Shown: one piece after another, positions 1 to 5,646 of the stretch | Layout of the letters: every line of letters begins with the position of its first letter | Position numbering within the stretch: the stretch's first letter is position 1 | Source: an uncultured Collinsella sp. | GTDB taxonomy: Bacteria; Actinomycetota; Coriobacteriia; Coriobacteriales; Coriobacteriaceae | DNA: 6,455 bases | Assembly: GCA_900550595.1 (NCBI GenBank) | Contig: URTB01000079.1 | Location: forward strand, 1-6,455 | Direction: 5' to 3' | Position numbers and translations under genes: made by a program | The notes under the pieces: model-generated | The model's input: the letters and a program-made list of their open reading frames with translations, nothing else | Databases searched by the model: none | Told to the model about the DNA's origin: nothing

Positions 1-30
1 ATGACCAGAAGGTCAATGCCGCCTCGTTTC

Positions 31-66
31 AAGGCACCTTGCTCGCTCTGGCGGGTTTTCGCTGTC
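31..66. repeat. Dispersed 36-bp intergenic repeat, copy 1
   Basis: These 36 bases match 3348-3383 with one mismatch (C at 46, A at 3363). The preceding bases 3-30 also resemble 3253-3280, which includes the terminator loop sequence GACC-rGAA-GGTC. Copy 1 therefore looks like the spacer at 3253-3383 with about 67 bp (3281-3347) missing. Both copies are non-coding. The origin is unknown; a family of short mobile or REP-like intergenic repeats is the simplest reading. Confidence 0.75.
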
Positions 67-103
67 ATTGCCAAAACATCGGCGTTGCCTTGGCTGTCAA
101 TGT

Positions 104-130
104 GGCACTTGGGGACGTTCCTTTTGTGCC
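104..130. repeat. Short stem enclosing a TTGGGGACG motif
   Basis: GGCAC (104-108) pairs with GTGCC (126-130) around a 17-nt loop beginning TTGGGGACG (109-117). A related CTGGGGACAC follows at 136-145. The same nine bases TTGGGGACG recur at 3396-3404, at the inner end of the 5' arm of the 12-bp hairpin at 3386-3422. From memory, GGGGAC-containing hairpins occur in REP-like families of several Gram-positive bacteria, but no transposase is visible here. Confidence 0.4.
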
Positions 131-158
131 GACACCTGGGGACACTCCTTATGTCAAG

Positions 159-197
159 AGATCGGTGCAAGAGGGATAGGTTGCCTTGCGCCGATCT
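159..197. repeat. 13-bp imperfect inverted repeat (hairpin)
   Basis: The arm at 159-171 pairs with 185-197 over 13 bp, with one G-T pair (T166 with G190) and a 13-nt loop. There is no T-run on either side, so it is not a classical intrinsic terminator. It abuts the larger hairpin at 203-269. Its 3' arm contains GCCGAT (190-195), and the same GCCGAT precedes the homologous large hairpin at 6297-6302. Confidence 0.6.
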
Positions 198-202
198 AAA
201 TA

Positions 203-269
203 AGTTGCGGTGAGATAGTTCTTGAATTGGCCTTTTTGATGGCTAAACAGGAACTATCTCACCGCAACT
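203..269 (-). repeat. 67-nt long-stem palindrome, copy 1 (possible terminator)
   Basis: A perfect 19-bp inverted repeat (203-221 with 251-269) extends by one G-T and two Watson-Crick pairs to 22 bp. The loop (225-247) can form a second inner 6-bp stem. It begins 26 nt past the stop codon of the minus-strand coiled-coil gene and, read on the minus strand, is followed by TTATTT, so it could serve as that gene's terminator. A homologue of exactly the same length is at 6308-6374; both begin AGTTGCGGTG and end CACCGCAACT, while the middle of the stem differs by paired changes. Confidence 0.8.
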
Positions 270-295
270 GCGTTGGGGTGTTTTTGGTAACTGAC

Positions 296-2059
296 TTACT
301 TGCTTGCGAACAGCCAGATCAGGATGATCGCCAGAATCACGGCGACAATGCAGACGATGGCGCCGGTGAATTTGATGCGTGAGTCGCGGGTGCGCTCGCG
401 CACGTCGTCCTCGGCGGCTTCGAGTTGAGCCACTTCGCGCTCGGTTTCGGCGTGCTCGACTTTATCGCGGACCAGAGAGTCTGCGAGCGATTCGGTAATC
501 TCGGGATGGTCGTGCACCTCGGTCGCCTGCTCGATGATCGACTGCGCATGCGCTACATCCGCCTGGGCATTGGCAATAGCCTGCTCCTGCTCTCGACGCG
601 CCTTGTCCTCGACGGCGATCTTCTCGCGCAGTTCGCGTTGGCGCGTTGCGGCGGCGGTTTTTGCGGTCTGCAGCTCGTCGCGCGCGGCATCGGCCTCGGC
701 CGTCACGGCCTGATGGGCACGCTTGGCGTCAGCGATGGGGGCTTGTGCCTGCTCGACGGCGTGCTCGGCGGCCGCGAGTGAGTGCTCAAGATCGGCGGTG
801 ATGTGCGGGACATCTTCCTCGGCTTTGCGCAGGGCATCGGCCGTGTCGGAGATCTGCATCGAAAGCTCGCTGGTGCGCACCGTGTAATTGGCGGGATTCG
901 CCGAAGGATTGCGCTGCAGCTCGGCATACTCGCGGCGCAGCGTTTCGAGTTGAGCGCGCGTGGCGTCGACGGTTTGCTGCGCTGCGGCAACGCCGGCGTC
1001 GCGCTCGGCCTGCACCTTGTCGCGGATGCGCTTGGAATCCTCGAGGCGTCGAACGAGGCGGTTACCGGTTTCGCGCGAGCTGGCTTCGCGCGCCTCCACC
1101 GCGTCGAGTGCGGCTTTGAGACGCCGCTCGGTGGCGTCGTCCTCTTCCTTCATTTGTTCGAGCCGCGCCTTGAGTTCTGTTGCCTTGGCAGCATGGGTAT
1201 CGCGGCCGATTTCTGCCGCCACGGCGGCCTTTTGTGCCGTGTCGATAGTCTGGCGCTGCTCGGCGACGATTTGGTCGTAGCGGCCTGCGATGTCTTGGCG
1301 TGTCTCGAGCTCCTCGCCTTGATCGGCGATGCGCTGCTCAAGTTCGGCCAGGTGAGCGCGGGCGTCCGCGAGTGCCTTCTTTGCGGCGTTCATCTCGCGC
1401 ATGGCCGAGGCACCCTGGGCGATAAAGGCGCCCACGGCGCTGGCGGTGTTTGAGACGGCGCCTCCCAGATCGCGGCTGGCTGCTGGGGCGTGCAGGGCGG
1501 TCGGGTGACCGGCGTTTGCCGTGCCCGCATCGGGCGCCTGTGACGTGGTGATGCTGCCGGTGCCGCCCTCGACTACGGAAAAGCCGGCAGCGTGCGGGTC
1601 GACTGCATCGGCACCAATGGTGGGGTGCTCAAGCTGCAGGAACGAGGGCAGGGTGCTGCCTTGGTCGGCAACGGGGGTCTCGCCGGGCACGAAGGTCGAG
1701 GCGGCCTCGGCGGCCTCCTCTTCTTCGGCGTCAACATCGGCGTCGGCCACGGCGTCTTTCATCGCTTTGACGGCATCCATCATGGAGTCCATGACGGCAT
1801 CGAGCTCTTCTTCCGAAGACACCTCGATGGGGCCTTCTGCTTGCGGGGCGGCTTCCTTTTCGGGGGCGTTGTCCTGAGCGTCCGAATCGTCGTTTTGCTC
1901 GCCGGCAACTTCTGCCGCAGGGATTTCCGTCGCAGCGCCGTTATCCAGAGTGGCGTCGTCGACGTCGGTATCATTGCAGGTCGCAGCGTCAGTATCTGCG
2001 GCGACGTCTGCTGAATCATCAATATGCTGTTGAGTCTGGGGGTCCAGCTCGTCCGTCAT
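296..2059 (-). CDS. Tail-anchored acidic coiled-coil membrane protein of unknown function
   Basis: I do not recognise this 587-residue protein. Residues 1-120 are strongly acidic and low in complexity, rich in Asp, Glu and Ala. Residues 121-215 form a Pro/Gly/Thr-containing linker. Residues about 217-382 and 396-556 are charged, Ala-rich heptad-like helix typical of coiled coils, broken by a short Asn/Pro segment near 384-391. Residues 564-584 form one hydrophobic membrane segment, preceded by Arg/Lys and followed by only three residues. No signal peptide is seen, so the body should face the cytoplasm, held by a C-terminal tail anchor. The open frame extends upstream to 2170, but the start at 2059 has AGGAG nine bases upstream; ATG at 2065 is only three bases from it and less likely. 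The gene is transcribed divergently from the SDR. A structural, scaffold or envelope-associated role is possible, but this is inference from architecture only. Confidence 0.8.
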   Translation of the reverse strand: MTDELDPQTQQHIDDSADVAADTDAATCNDTDVDDATLDNGAATEIPAAEVAGEQNDDSDAQDNAPEKEAAPQAEGPIEVSSEEELDAVMDSMMDAVKAMKDAVADADVDAEEEEAAEAASTFVPGETPVADQGSTLPSFLQLEHPTIGADAVDPHAAGFSVVEGGTGSITTSQAPDAGTANAGHPTALHAPAASRDLGGAVSNTASAVGAFIAQGASAMREMNAAKKALADARAHLAELEQRIADQGEELETRQDIAGRYDQIVAEQRQTIDTAQKAAVAAEIGRDTHAAKATELKARLEQMKEEDDATERRLKAALDAVEAREASSRETGNRLVRRLEDSKRIRDKVQAERDAGVAAAQQTVDATRAQLETLRREYAELQRNPSANPANYTVRTSELSMQISDTADALRKAEEDVPHITADLEHSLAAAEHAVEQAQAPIADAKRAHQAVTAEADAARDELQTAKTAAATRQRELREKIAVEDKARREQEQAIANAQADVAHAQSIIEQATEVHDHPEITESLADSLVRDKVEHAETEREVAQLEAAEDDVRERTRDSRIKFTGAIVCIVAVILAIILIWLFASK

Positions 2060-2354
2060 AGGCATGTGCTCCTCATCGTTGTTTGTCACCCTATGATAAA
2101 GTCTCGCGCCGACATCCCGCGCCCCGCAGCAAAGTTTCAAAACGTGTTCGATGACTCGCTTGGATAGCAAAAATTCGTCCTCTAAATTCAGTTTACGCTT
2201 GACAATCCCTTCGCCGAATGACGTTGCGCCGTTCGCCTGCTGCGGTCTTTATTTTTCACTTGAACCCGTTAAAGTTGCATTTCAGCTTTTGGCGCGTGAA
2301 GTTGGATACGCGCAGTCGGCGGGCGTGCCCGTCGCGATTTTGAAAGGACTTTGT
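2060..2354. promoter_or_regulatory. Divergent spacer between the coiled-coil and SDR genes
   Basis: This 295-bp spacer must carry promoters for both flanking genes, but none can be assigned firmly. A consensus -35 box TTGACA lies at 2199-2204 on the plus strand with no good -10 at 16-18 bp. AT-rich patches occur near 2085-2100 and 2168-2200. On the minus strand AGGAG (around 2069-2073) is the ribosome binding site of the coiled-coil gene. Near the SDR start two hairpins can form: 2292-2297 with 2308-2313 (6 bp), and 2317-2323 with 2328-2334 (7 bp including one G-T, CGTG loop). The second ends eight bases before the SDR ribosome binding site. Confidence 0.4.
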
Positions 2355-3155
2355 ATGGGACTTTTCACTGGTAAGACCGTGATCGTCACCGGCGGCGGCA
2401 AGGCCACGCTCAAGGACGGCTCCGCTGGCTCCATCGGTTACGGCATCGATATCGCTTTTGCCAAGGAGGGCGCAAACCTCGTTATTACCGGCCGCAACGT
2501 TGCCAAGCTCGAGGCTGCCAAGGAGTCCCTCGAGGCCGAGTACGGCATCAAGGTTCTGCCTGTTCAGGCCGATGTCTCGGCTGGTCAGGATAACGAGGCC
2601 GTCGTCCAGAACGTTATCGACAAGGCGATTGAGGAGTTCGGTCGCATCGACGCCGTCGTCAACAACGCTCAGGCCAGTGCCTCGGGTGTGACCATCGCCG
2701 ACCACACCATGGACCAGTTTAATCTGGCCATTTATTCCGGTCTGTATGCCACCTATCTGTACATGCAGAAGGCCTATCCGCACCTGAAGGAGACCAAGGG
2801 CTCTGTGGTCAACTTTGCTTCGGGCGCCGGCCTGTTTGGTAACTATGGTCAGTGCAGCTATGCTGCCGCCAAGGAGGGCATCCGCGGCCTGACCCGCGTC
2901 GCCGCCAACGAGTGGGGCAAGGACGGCATCAACGTCAACATCGTGTGCCCTCTTGCCTGGACTGCTGCGCTCGAGAACTTCCAGGATGCTTACCCCGAGG
3001 CGTTCAAGGCCAACGTCCACATGCCGCCGGCGGGCCATTACGGCGATGTCGAGAAGGAGATCGGCCGCGTGGTCGTTCAGCTTTGCGGCCCCGACTTTAA
3101 GTACATGAACGGCGAGACCGTCACCCTCGAGGGTGGCATGGGTCAGCGGCCTTAG
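2355..3155 (+). CDS. Short-chain dehydrogenase/reductase (SDR family oxidoreductase)
   Basis: This 266-residue cytoplasmic protein is an NAD(P)-dependent oxidoreductase of the classical SDR fold, normal in length for the family. Visible features are: a Rossmann nucleotide-binding start (VIVTGGG, 9-15), ADVS (72-75), NNAQ (103-106, usually NNAG), catalytic Ser156, and the YxxxK pair Tyr169/Lys173, followed by a CP segment (198-199) and a C-terminal GGM near 260-262. Two features are unusual. The glycine motif is stretched, with extra residues between TGGG and GSIGYG (25-30). The Asn usually found three residues before the Gly at 129 is replaced by Ile126. The start at ATG 2355 is chosen because GAAAGGA lies about seven bases upstream and the protein begins at a typical SDR N-terminus; the open frame to 2151 has no SDR-like residues. 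The substrate cannot be read from sequence; steroid, sugar and acyl substrates all occur in the family. No operon partner is seen. Confidence 0.9.
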   Translation: MGLFTGKTVIVTGGGKATLKDGSAGSIGYGIDIAFAKEGANLVITGRNVAKLEAAKESLEAEYGIKVLPVQADVSAGQDNEAVVQNVIDKAIEEFGRIDAVVNNAQASASGVTIADHTMDQFNLAIYSGLYATYLYMQKAYPHLKETKGSVVNFASGAGLFGNYGQCSYAAAKEGIRGLTRVAANEWGKDGINVNIVCPLAWTAALENFQDAYPEAFKANVHMPPAGHYGDVEKEIGRVVVQLCGPDFKYMNGETVTLEGGMGQRP

Positions 3156-3171
3156 GGGTTACGTCTCAGGT

Positions 3172-3195
3172 TCCGCCGTTCTAACGAACGGCGGA
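3172..3195 (+). repeat. 10-bp perfect hairpin just after the SDR stop
   Basis: TCCGCCGTTC (3172-3181) pairs perfectly with GAACGGCGGA (3186-3195) around the loop TAAC. It starts 17 nt past the SDR stop codon. It has no T-run, so it may protect the transcript 3' end or be a repeat remnant rather than terminate transcription by itself. Confidence 0.6.
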
Positions 3196-3197
3196 CC

Positions 3198-3317
3198 AGT
3201 CGACGCTGCGCGGGCCGCATTTGGACAATCTGACGTTCAACTTCAAGGGCGCGACCGGAAGGTCAGCGCCCTTTCGTTTCACGTCACCTTGTCTCAAATG
3301 CGGCCCGCTCGCTGACT
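3198..3317. repeat. About 120-nt imperfect palindrome
   Basis: Pairing runs from the outside inwards: AGTC/GACT (3198-3201 with 3314-3317), a perfect 14-bp block (3210-3223 with 3295-3308), 5 bp (3224-3228 with 3289-3293) after a one-base bulge at 3294, a two-by-two mismatch, 6 bp (3231-3236 with 3281-3286), a loose region, then the terminator stem at the tip. The arms are about 57-59 nt. Such length is more than an intrinsic terminator needs and suggests a palindromic repeat element inserted around, or grown from, the terminator. Confidence 0.65.
3245..3279 (+). terminator. Probable intrinsic terminator of the SDR gene
   Basis: AAGGGCGC (3245-3252) pairs with GCGCCCTT (3266-3273), and GACC (3253-3256) with GGTC (3261-3264), closing a GGAA tetraloop; A3265 is a single-base bulge. 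The 3' side continues TTTCGTTT, a weak T-run. A similar tip (GACC-AGAA-GGTC, then TCGTTTC) occurs at 3-30, so this terminator may belong to a repeated type. Confidence 0.6.
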
Positions 3318-3347
3318 TATGCTCAACCTGCGGCGCCATTTTGCTTG

Positions 3348-3383
3348 AAGGCACCTTGCTCGATCTGGCGGGTTTTCGCTGTC
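3348..3383. repeat. Dispersed 36-bp intergenic repeat, copy 2
   Basis: This copy matches 31-66 at 35 of 36 positions in the same orientation. Here it follows the long palindrome and precedes the 12-bp hairpin at 3386-3422. Neither copy lies in a credible gene. Confidence 0.75.
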
Positions 3384-3385
3384 GG

Positions 3386-3422
3386 AAATGATCCGTTGGG
3401 GACGGAGGAAAACGGATCATTT
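3386..3422. repeat. 12-bp perfect inverted repeat with 13-nt loop
   Basis: AAATGATCCGTT (3386-3397) pairs perfectly with AACGGATCATTT (3411-3422). The end of the 5' arm and the loop include TTGGGGACG (3396-3404), also present at 109-117. T-rich sequence follows the 3' arm (TTTT at 3421-3424), so it could also act as a terminator upstream of the tgt promoter. The family resemblance to REP-like hairpins is inference. Confidence 0.65.
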
Positions 3423-3427
3423 TTATC

Positions 3428-3460
3428 CTGGTGCATTGGTGCAGGTTTCCTTTGCACCAG
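3428..3460 (+). repeat. Hairpin with two alternative 5' arms upstream of tgt
   Basis: The 3' arm TGCACCAG (3453-3460) can pair with CTGGTGCA (3428-3435, 8 bp, 17-nt loop) or with TGGTGCA (3437-3443, 7 bp, 9-nt loop), because TGGTGCA is directly repeated. TTTCT follows the 3' arm. It lies upstream of the -10 box of tgt, so it may be a weak terminator for read-through or a protein binding site. Confidence 0.45.
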
Positions 3461-3495
3461 TTTCTGTCGAGTCGGTGCTCCTTGCGGGTTGCCCG

Positions 3496-3501
3496 TATAA
3501 T
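3496..3501 (+). promoter_or_regulatory. -10 box of the tgt promoter
   Basis: TATAAT is a perfect consensus -10 hexamer. At the usual 17-18 bp upstream (around 3472-3478) the sequence CGGTGC/TCGGTG is a poor -35 box, and no TG extension precedes the -10. Transcription would start near 3508, giving a leader of about 30 nt before ATG 3539. Confidence 0.6.
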
Positions 3502-3538
3502 GGTTTGCGTATGAACCGCAACCAAGGAGTTCCAGTTT

Positions 3539-4678
3539 ATGGACCAGAACCTTTTTAAATTCGACCTGATCGCCGAGGATCCGACGACGCACGCACGTGC
3601 TGGCGTGCTGCATACCCCGCACGGCGACATCGAGACGCCAATCTTTATGCCCGTGGGCACCAAGGCAAACGTCAAGGGTATTCCTACCGAGACCGTCAAG
3701 CAGCTCGGTGCCCAGATCGTGCTTGCCAATACCTATCACCTGTCCATGCGTCCCGGCGAGGACACCATCGCCGAGCTGGGCGGCCTGCACAAGTTTATGA
3801 ACTGGCACGGTCCCATTCTTACCGACTCGGGCGGCTTCCAGGTGTTCAGCCACAACGACGCCGTCAAGCTCACCGACGAGGGCGTGCGCTTTATCGTCAA
3901 CGACTACGACGGCCGTCACGTGTTCTGGACGCCCGAGGACAACATGGAAATCGCCATGAAGCTCGGCTCCGACATCTGCATGCAGCTCGACCAGTGCCCG
4001 GGCTATCCCGCCACGCGCGCCTACGTCGAGCGCGCCGTTGAACTGTCGAGCATGTGGGCCGAGCGCTGCTATAAGGCTCATACCCGCGATGACCAGGCGC
4101 TCTTTGGCATCGTTCAGGGCGGCATGCACCTGGATCTGCGCCTGCGCTCGCTGCGCCATCTGGAGGAGTGCGGCGACTTCCCGGGTTACGGCATCGGCGG
4201 CTATTCGGTGGGCGAGGACCACGAGACTATGTTCGAGACGCTGGCGCCGCTGGTTTCCGAGTACATGCCTAAGCACAAGCCGCGCTACCTGATGGGTGTC
4301 GGCAACCCGACGACGCTCGTGCGCGGTGTGGGTGTGGGCATCGACATGTTCGACTGCGTGCTGCCGACGCGCACCGGCCGCATGGGCACGGCGTTTTCGA
4401 GCGAGGGTCGCCTCAACTTCCGCAACGCGCGTTTTGCGCACGACGACGGCCCCATCGATCCCACTTGCACCTGCCCGGTGTGCACGGGCGGCTACAGCCG
4501 CGCGCTCATTCGCCACATGGTCACGCAGAAGGAGATGCTCGGTGGCATTCTGCTGTCGATGCACAACATCTACTACCTGCTCAACCTTATGCAGCGTGCC
4601 CGCCAGGCCATTATCGAGGGCCGTTACGGCGCGTTCGTGAGCGACTGGATGAACAGCCCTGCGGCAGTGGATTACTAA
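3539..4678 (+). CDS. tgt: tRNA-guanine transglycosylase (queuine tRNA-ribosyltransferase)
   Basis: Tgt exchanges guanine at the wobble position 34 of tRNAs with GUN anticodons (Asp, Asn, His, Tyr) for the queuosine precursor preQ1, using a zinc-containing TIM barrel. The 379-residue length is normal for the bacterial enzyme. Key features are present: DSGGFQVFS with Asp96 (general acid/base position), Asp151 followed by QC in the substrate pocket, VQGG (192-195), GIGGYSVGE (218-226), the catalytic nucleophile Asp272 in DMFDCVLPTR, and the zinc site C310-x-C312-x2-C315 with His342. One extra residue separates Cys315 from His342 compared with the E. coli protein as I recall it. AAGGAG (3524-3529), nine bases before ATG 3539, supports the start. 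It has its own -10 box and ends before a strong terminator, so it appears to be a single-gene unit; no other queuosine genes are in the window. Confidence 0.97.
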   Translation: MDQNLFKFDLIAEDPTTHARAGVLHTPHGDIETPIFMPVGTKANVKGIPTETVKQLGAQIVLANTYHLSMRPGEDTIAELGGLHKFMNWHGPILTDSGGFQVFSHNDAVKLTDEGVRFIVNDYDGRHVFWTPEDNMEIAMKLGSDICMQLDQCPGYPATRAYVERAVELSSMWAERCYKAHTRDDQALFGIVQGGMHLDLRLRSLRHLEECGDFPGYGIGGYSVGEDHETMFETLAPLVSEYMPKHKPRYLMGVGNPTTLVRGVGVGIDMFDCVLPTRTGRMGTAFSSEGRLNFRNARFAHDDGPIDPTCTCPVCTGGYSRALIRHMVTQKEMLGGILLSMHNIYYLLNLMQRARQAIIEGRYGAFVSDWMNSPAAVDY

Positions 4679-4750
4679 GAGCCGCGACCGCCGACCGAAG
4701 CCTTGCAAGCACTTGATGCATCGTGGGTACCATACCGAATAGTTGATGTT

Positions 4751-4797
4751 CGGGCGGGTGTTTGACGCATGGCGTCGGCCCCGCCCGTTTCTTTTTT
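4751..4797 (+). terminator. Strong intrinsic terminator after tgt
   Basis: CGGGCGGG (4751-4758) pairs perfectly with CCCGCCCG (4780-4787), and an inner stem GACGC/GCGTC (4764-4768 with 4772-4776) sits inside. The T-run TTTCTTTTTT (4788-4797) follows directly. It lies about 72 nt past the tgt stop. The ribosome binding site of the next gene starts only four bases after the T-run, so the hairpin could also act as an attenuator in the leader of that gene. Confidence 0.85.
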
Positions 4798-4811
4798 CGA
4801 TAGGAGTACCC

Positions 4812-5570
4812 ATGATTAAGAATGAGAACGTCGAGGGCGAGCCGACTTACGACGAGACGTACCGGCGCGGCCCCGTGGTCATGCGCGGCCCCATGATTCC
4901 CAAGGACAACACCTACGCCAACCTGCTGGCGCCCGAGGACTCGACCGACTGGTTGCACACCGACCCCTGGCGCGTGCTGCGCATTCAGGCAGAGTTCGTC
5001 GATGGCTTTGGCGCGCTTGCCGAGCTTGGTCCTGCGGTGACCATCTTCGGCAGTGCCCGCACGCCCAAGACAGATCCGCTCTACAAGGCGGCTCGCACGG
5101 TCGGCCGCAAAATCGCCCAGCGCGGCGTGGCGGTTATCACCGGCGGTGGCCCCGGCGTCATGGAGGCGGCCAACAGGGGAGCGGCGAGCGTGAACGGCAA
5201 GTCGGTCGGCTTGGGTATCGAGCTTCCGCACGAACACGGGCTCAACAAATACGTGAACCTTGGCATGGACTTTCGTTACTTCTTTGTGCGCAAGACCATG
5301 TTCGTCAAATACAGCTCGGGCGCCATCGTGTTTCCCGGCGGGTTTGGCACGCTCGACGAGATGTTCGAGGTGCTCACGCTGGTACAGACGCACAAGGTTA
5401 AGCGCATGCCGCTCGTTTTGGTGGGCATCGAGTACTGGCAGGGCCTGTTCGACTGGCTCAACGGCCCGGTGATGGACGCCGGTATGATTAGCTCGCTCGA
5501 TCCGGAGCTGGTGCATATCACCGATGACCTCAACGAGGCCGTCGACATCGCCCTGAGCGGGCTGATGTAG
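4812..5570 (+). CDS. LOG-family nucleotide 5'-monophosphate phosphoribohydrolase
   Basis: This 252-residue cytoplasmic protein belongs to the LOG (Lonely Guy, TIGR00730-type) family, often mislabelled lysine decarboxylase. Members hydrolyse the N-glycosidic bond of nucleoside 5'-monophosphates to release a base and ribose 5-phosphate; in plants this activates cytokinins, and in bacteria a general purine-salvage or nucleotide-homeostasis role is likely. Visible signatures are FGSAR (79-83), TGGGPGVMEAANRGA (110-124), a basic VRK segment (159-161) and the diagnostic PGGFGTLDE (175-183), with catalytic Arg/Glu expected in these blocks. About 70 residues precede the core, so it is longer than the shortest LOG proteins (about 190 residues). 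ATG 4812 is chosen because TAGGAG lies five bases upstream; the open frame from 4743 runs through the preceding terminator. A separate promoter is not clear; TTGCAA at 4703-4708 is one weak -35 candidate. Confidence 0.92.
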   Translation: MIKNENVEGEPTYDETYRRGPVVMRGPMIPKDNTYANLLAPEDSTDWLHTDPWRVLRIQAEFVDGFGALAELGPAVTIFGSARTPKTDPLYKAARTVGRKIAQRGVAVITGGGPGVMEAANRGAASVNGKSVGLGIELPHEHGLNKYVNLGMDFRYFFVRKTMFVKYSSGAIVFPGGFGTLDEMFEVLTLVQTHKVKRMPLVLVGIEYWQGLFDWLNGPVMDAGMISSLDPELVHITDDLNEAVDIALSGLM

Positions 5571-5598
5571 GGCGAGCGTGCCTGTCGTTGTAGTGATG

Positions 5599-5638
5599 AG
5601 AAGGCAGACTGATGCTATTTAACATCAGTCTGCCTTCT
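5599..5638. promoter_or_regulatory. 16-bp perfect palindrome, probable operator of the toxin-antitoxin operon
   Basis: The arm 5599-5614 pairs perfectly with 5623-5638 around the 8-nt loop CTATTTAA. It begins 28 nt past the LOG-family stop codon and ends eight bases before the -10 box of the toxin-antitoxin genes, so it covers where a -35 box would lie. Antitoxins of the RelB/DinJ class repress their own operon by binding such palindromes, which makes an operator the leading reading. No T-run follows on either strand, which argues against, but does not exclude, a terminator for the LOG gene. Confidence 0.6.
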
Positions 5639-5646
5639 AAACTGGG

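Larger units (their letters stand above)
1..295. other. Hairpin-rich intergenic region without a credible gene
   Basis: No supportable coding sequence is seen here. A short plus-strand reading frame (1-213) runs entirely through repeats and has no visible ribosome binding site. The stretch instead contains, in order: a small hairpin (TGACC/GGTCA around 3-15), a 36-bp dispersed repeat (31-66), a short stem enclosing TTGGGGACG (104-130), a 13-bp stem (159-197) and a 22-bp stem (203-269). All are described separately. The region lies downstream of the minus-strand gene ending at 296, so some of these hairpins may end its transcript. What lies to the left of the window is unknown. Confidence 0.7.
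3156..3538. other. 383-bp hairpin- and repeat-rich spacer between SDR and tgt
   Basis: No gene is supported here. In order the spacer contains a 10-bp hairpin (3172-3195), a long imperfect palindrome (3198-3317) whose tip is a terminator, the second copy of the 36-bp repeat (3348-3383), a 12-bp perfect hairpin (3386-3422), a hairpin with two alternative 5' arms (3428-3460), and the tgt promoter and ribosome binding site. A long minus-strand open frame crosses this spacer and most of tgt, but it reads antisense to an unmistakable gene and is discarded. Confidence 0.7.

Noticed and set aside
1..213. Plus-strand open frame of 70 codons at the left edge
   Set aside because: It runs through repeats and hairpins, has no visible ribosome binding site, and gives a Cys/Arg-rich protein with no recognisable features.
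425..2014. Several plus-strand open frames opposite the coiled-coil gene (118-223 codons)
   Set aside because: They are typical antisense shadows of an Ala/Glu-rich GC-rich gene; their Gly/Leu/Arg- or Ser-rich products show no domain and no ribosome binding site.
2060..2170. Longer start of the coiled-coil gene at 2170
   Set aside because: There is no ribosome binding site there, whereas AGGAG lies nine bases before ATG 2059.
2151..2354. N-terminal extension of the SDR to the first in-frame ATG
   Set aside because: The added residues do not resemble an SDR and cross the divergent promoter region, while ATG 2355 has a good ribosome binding site and gives a normal SDR N-terminus.
3323..4813. 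Long minus-strand open frame (496 codons) over tgt
   Set aside because: It reads antisense to an unmistakable tgt, its His/Ala/Arg/Val-rich product is characteristic of a shadow frame, and its ends lie in terminator and spacer sequence.
4611..5516. Minus-strand open frame of 301 codons over the LOG gene
   Set aside because: It is antisense to a clear LOG-family gene, crosses the terminator between genes, and has shadow-frame composition.
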